From positions 1-64,000 of the forward strand of contig VCJN01002979.1 of the NCBI GenBank assembly GCA_006384855.1: a DNA stretch of 64,000 nt, in the 5' to 3' direction. The stretch is from Tetraselmis striata (taxonomy: Eukaryota > Chlorophyta > Chlorodendrophyceae > Chlorodendrales > Chlorodendraceae). The notes beneath the pieces are model-generated. The model had not been told where the DNA came from, searched no databases, and was given only the letters and a program-made list of their open reading frames with translations. The translations under genes and the position numbers were made by a program. This document shows, piece after piece, positions 63,611 through 64,000 of this stretch (positions are counted from its first letter, which is position 1; every line of letters starts with the position of its first letter).

Positions 63611-64000
63611 AAACGAGACCCGCATTGTGTCTAATGGGTCCGTCACCACTATGGGTATACGACTGCTTTGTATTAAGAATAAATCACTACCAGAAACTGC
63701 TGTTACTTGTGCTGCTTGGGTTCGCGCAGACCTCGTCTTCAAACACTGACGAAAAGGACATGTTCTCGTGTTTTATTGATAAATGACGATTTAGATAAGC
63801 GACTACTTGAATTTTATCCTTACGTGTCAATACGGCAGACGAAACCACGCGATGCTCAAGCTGGAAAGTGACGATAGCGATCAGTCACGGCGGGGGCGGA
63901 AACAAAACGCCATCACTTCATGCGCGCGCAAGTTCTTGGCGCGCCCTGCTGTTACACAAGTCGCTATGAATATTACCTAATCCTTTATACAATCCTTACC
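63611..64000. other. Window end, nothing supported
   Basis: AT-richer sequence. One short frame at 63601-63786 ends in a hydrophobic segment but has no other support. Confidence 0.35.

Overview
This window looks like nuclear DNA of a green alga (Chlorophyta). The genes are GC-rich, densely split by short GT-AG introns, and of plant or algal type: a chloroplast phosphoribulokinase with its regulatory cysteines, a plant-type RAD54, a TBCC-domain protein of the TBCCD1 kind, and a histidinol-phosphate aminotransferase with a plastid-like leader. Three genes have the green-algal poly(A) signal TGTAA downstream of the stop. No rRNA gene, tRNA gene or CRISPR array was found. I rebuilt the exons by hand by requiring that splice sites and codon phase agree. 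Long frames closing exactly over 8 to 22 exons are the main support for the models.

Layout. 142-3899 (-): an 11-exon protein kinase with an N-terminal hydrophobic leader. 4586-9011 (-): a tyrosine-recombinase (DIRS-order) retrotransposon fossil bounded by perfect 53-bp direct repeats. 9161-9380: a tRNA-related SINE with a 12-bp target duplication. 9914-13063 (-): an LTR element with a gag-like gene only. 13406-15738 (+): a 4-exon zinc-finger-like gene. 17256-18062 (-): a 2-exon gene of unknown function. 18333-18563 (-): a second SINE copy with a 19-bp target duplication. 18745-20033: nested inverted-repeat elements. 20204-20788 (+): a small 2-exon gene of unknown function. 20843-26098 (-): TBCCD1, 8 exons, with a very long hexanucleotide array in an intron. 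27084-29342 (+): the HISN6-type aminotransferase, divergent from TBCCD1, with one apparent 1-base shift. 30500-30856 (-): a short hypothetical gene.

From about 30.9 to 43.5 kb the window is gene-poor, with decayed or unrecognised coding fragments and tandem repeats. 43576-52913 (+) is a 22-exon RAD54 with long disordered ends, a duplicated RKRFVPW motif, one GC-AG intron and an antisense Ty3/gypsy integrase fossil in an intron. 54269-56137 (-) is phosphoribulokinase, convergent with RAD54. The last 7 kb hold a second tyrosine-recombinase element with direct terminal repeats, then another repeat pair around a minisatellite.

The genes are not an operon. They serve unrelated jobs: Calvin cycle, histidine synthesis, recombinational repair, centriole or cytoskeleton organisation, and signalling. 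The shared oddities are many long poly(C)/poly(G) tracts, several of them poly(C) in the sense strand just after a 5' splice site, and a high load of repeats.
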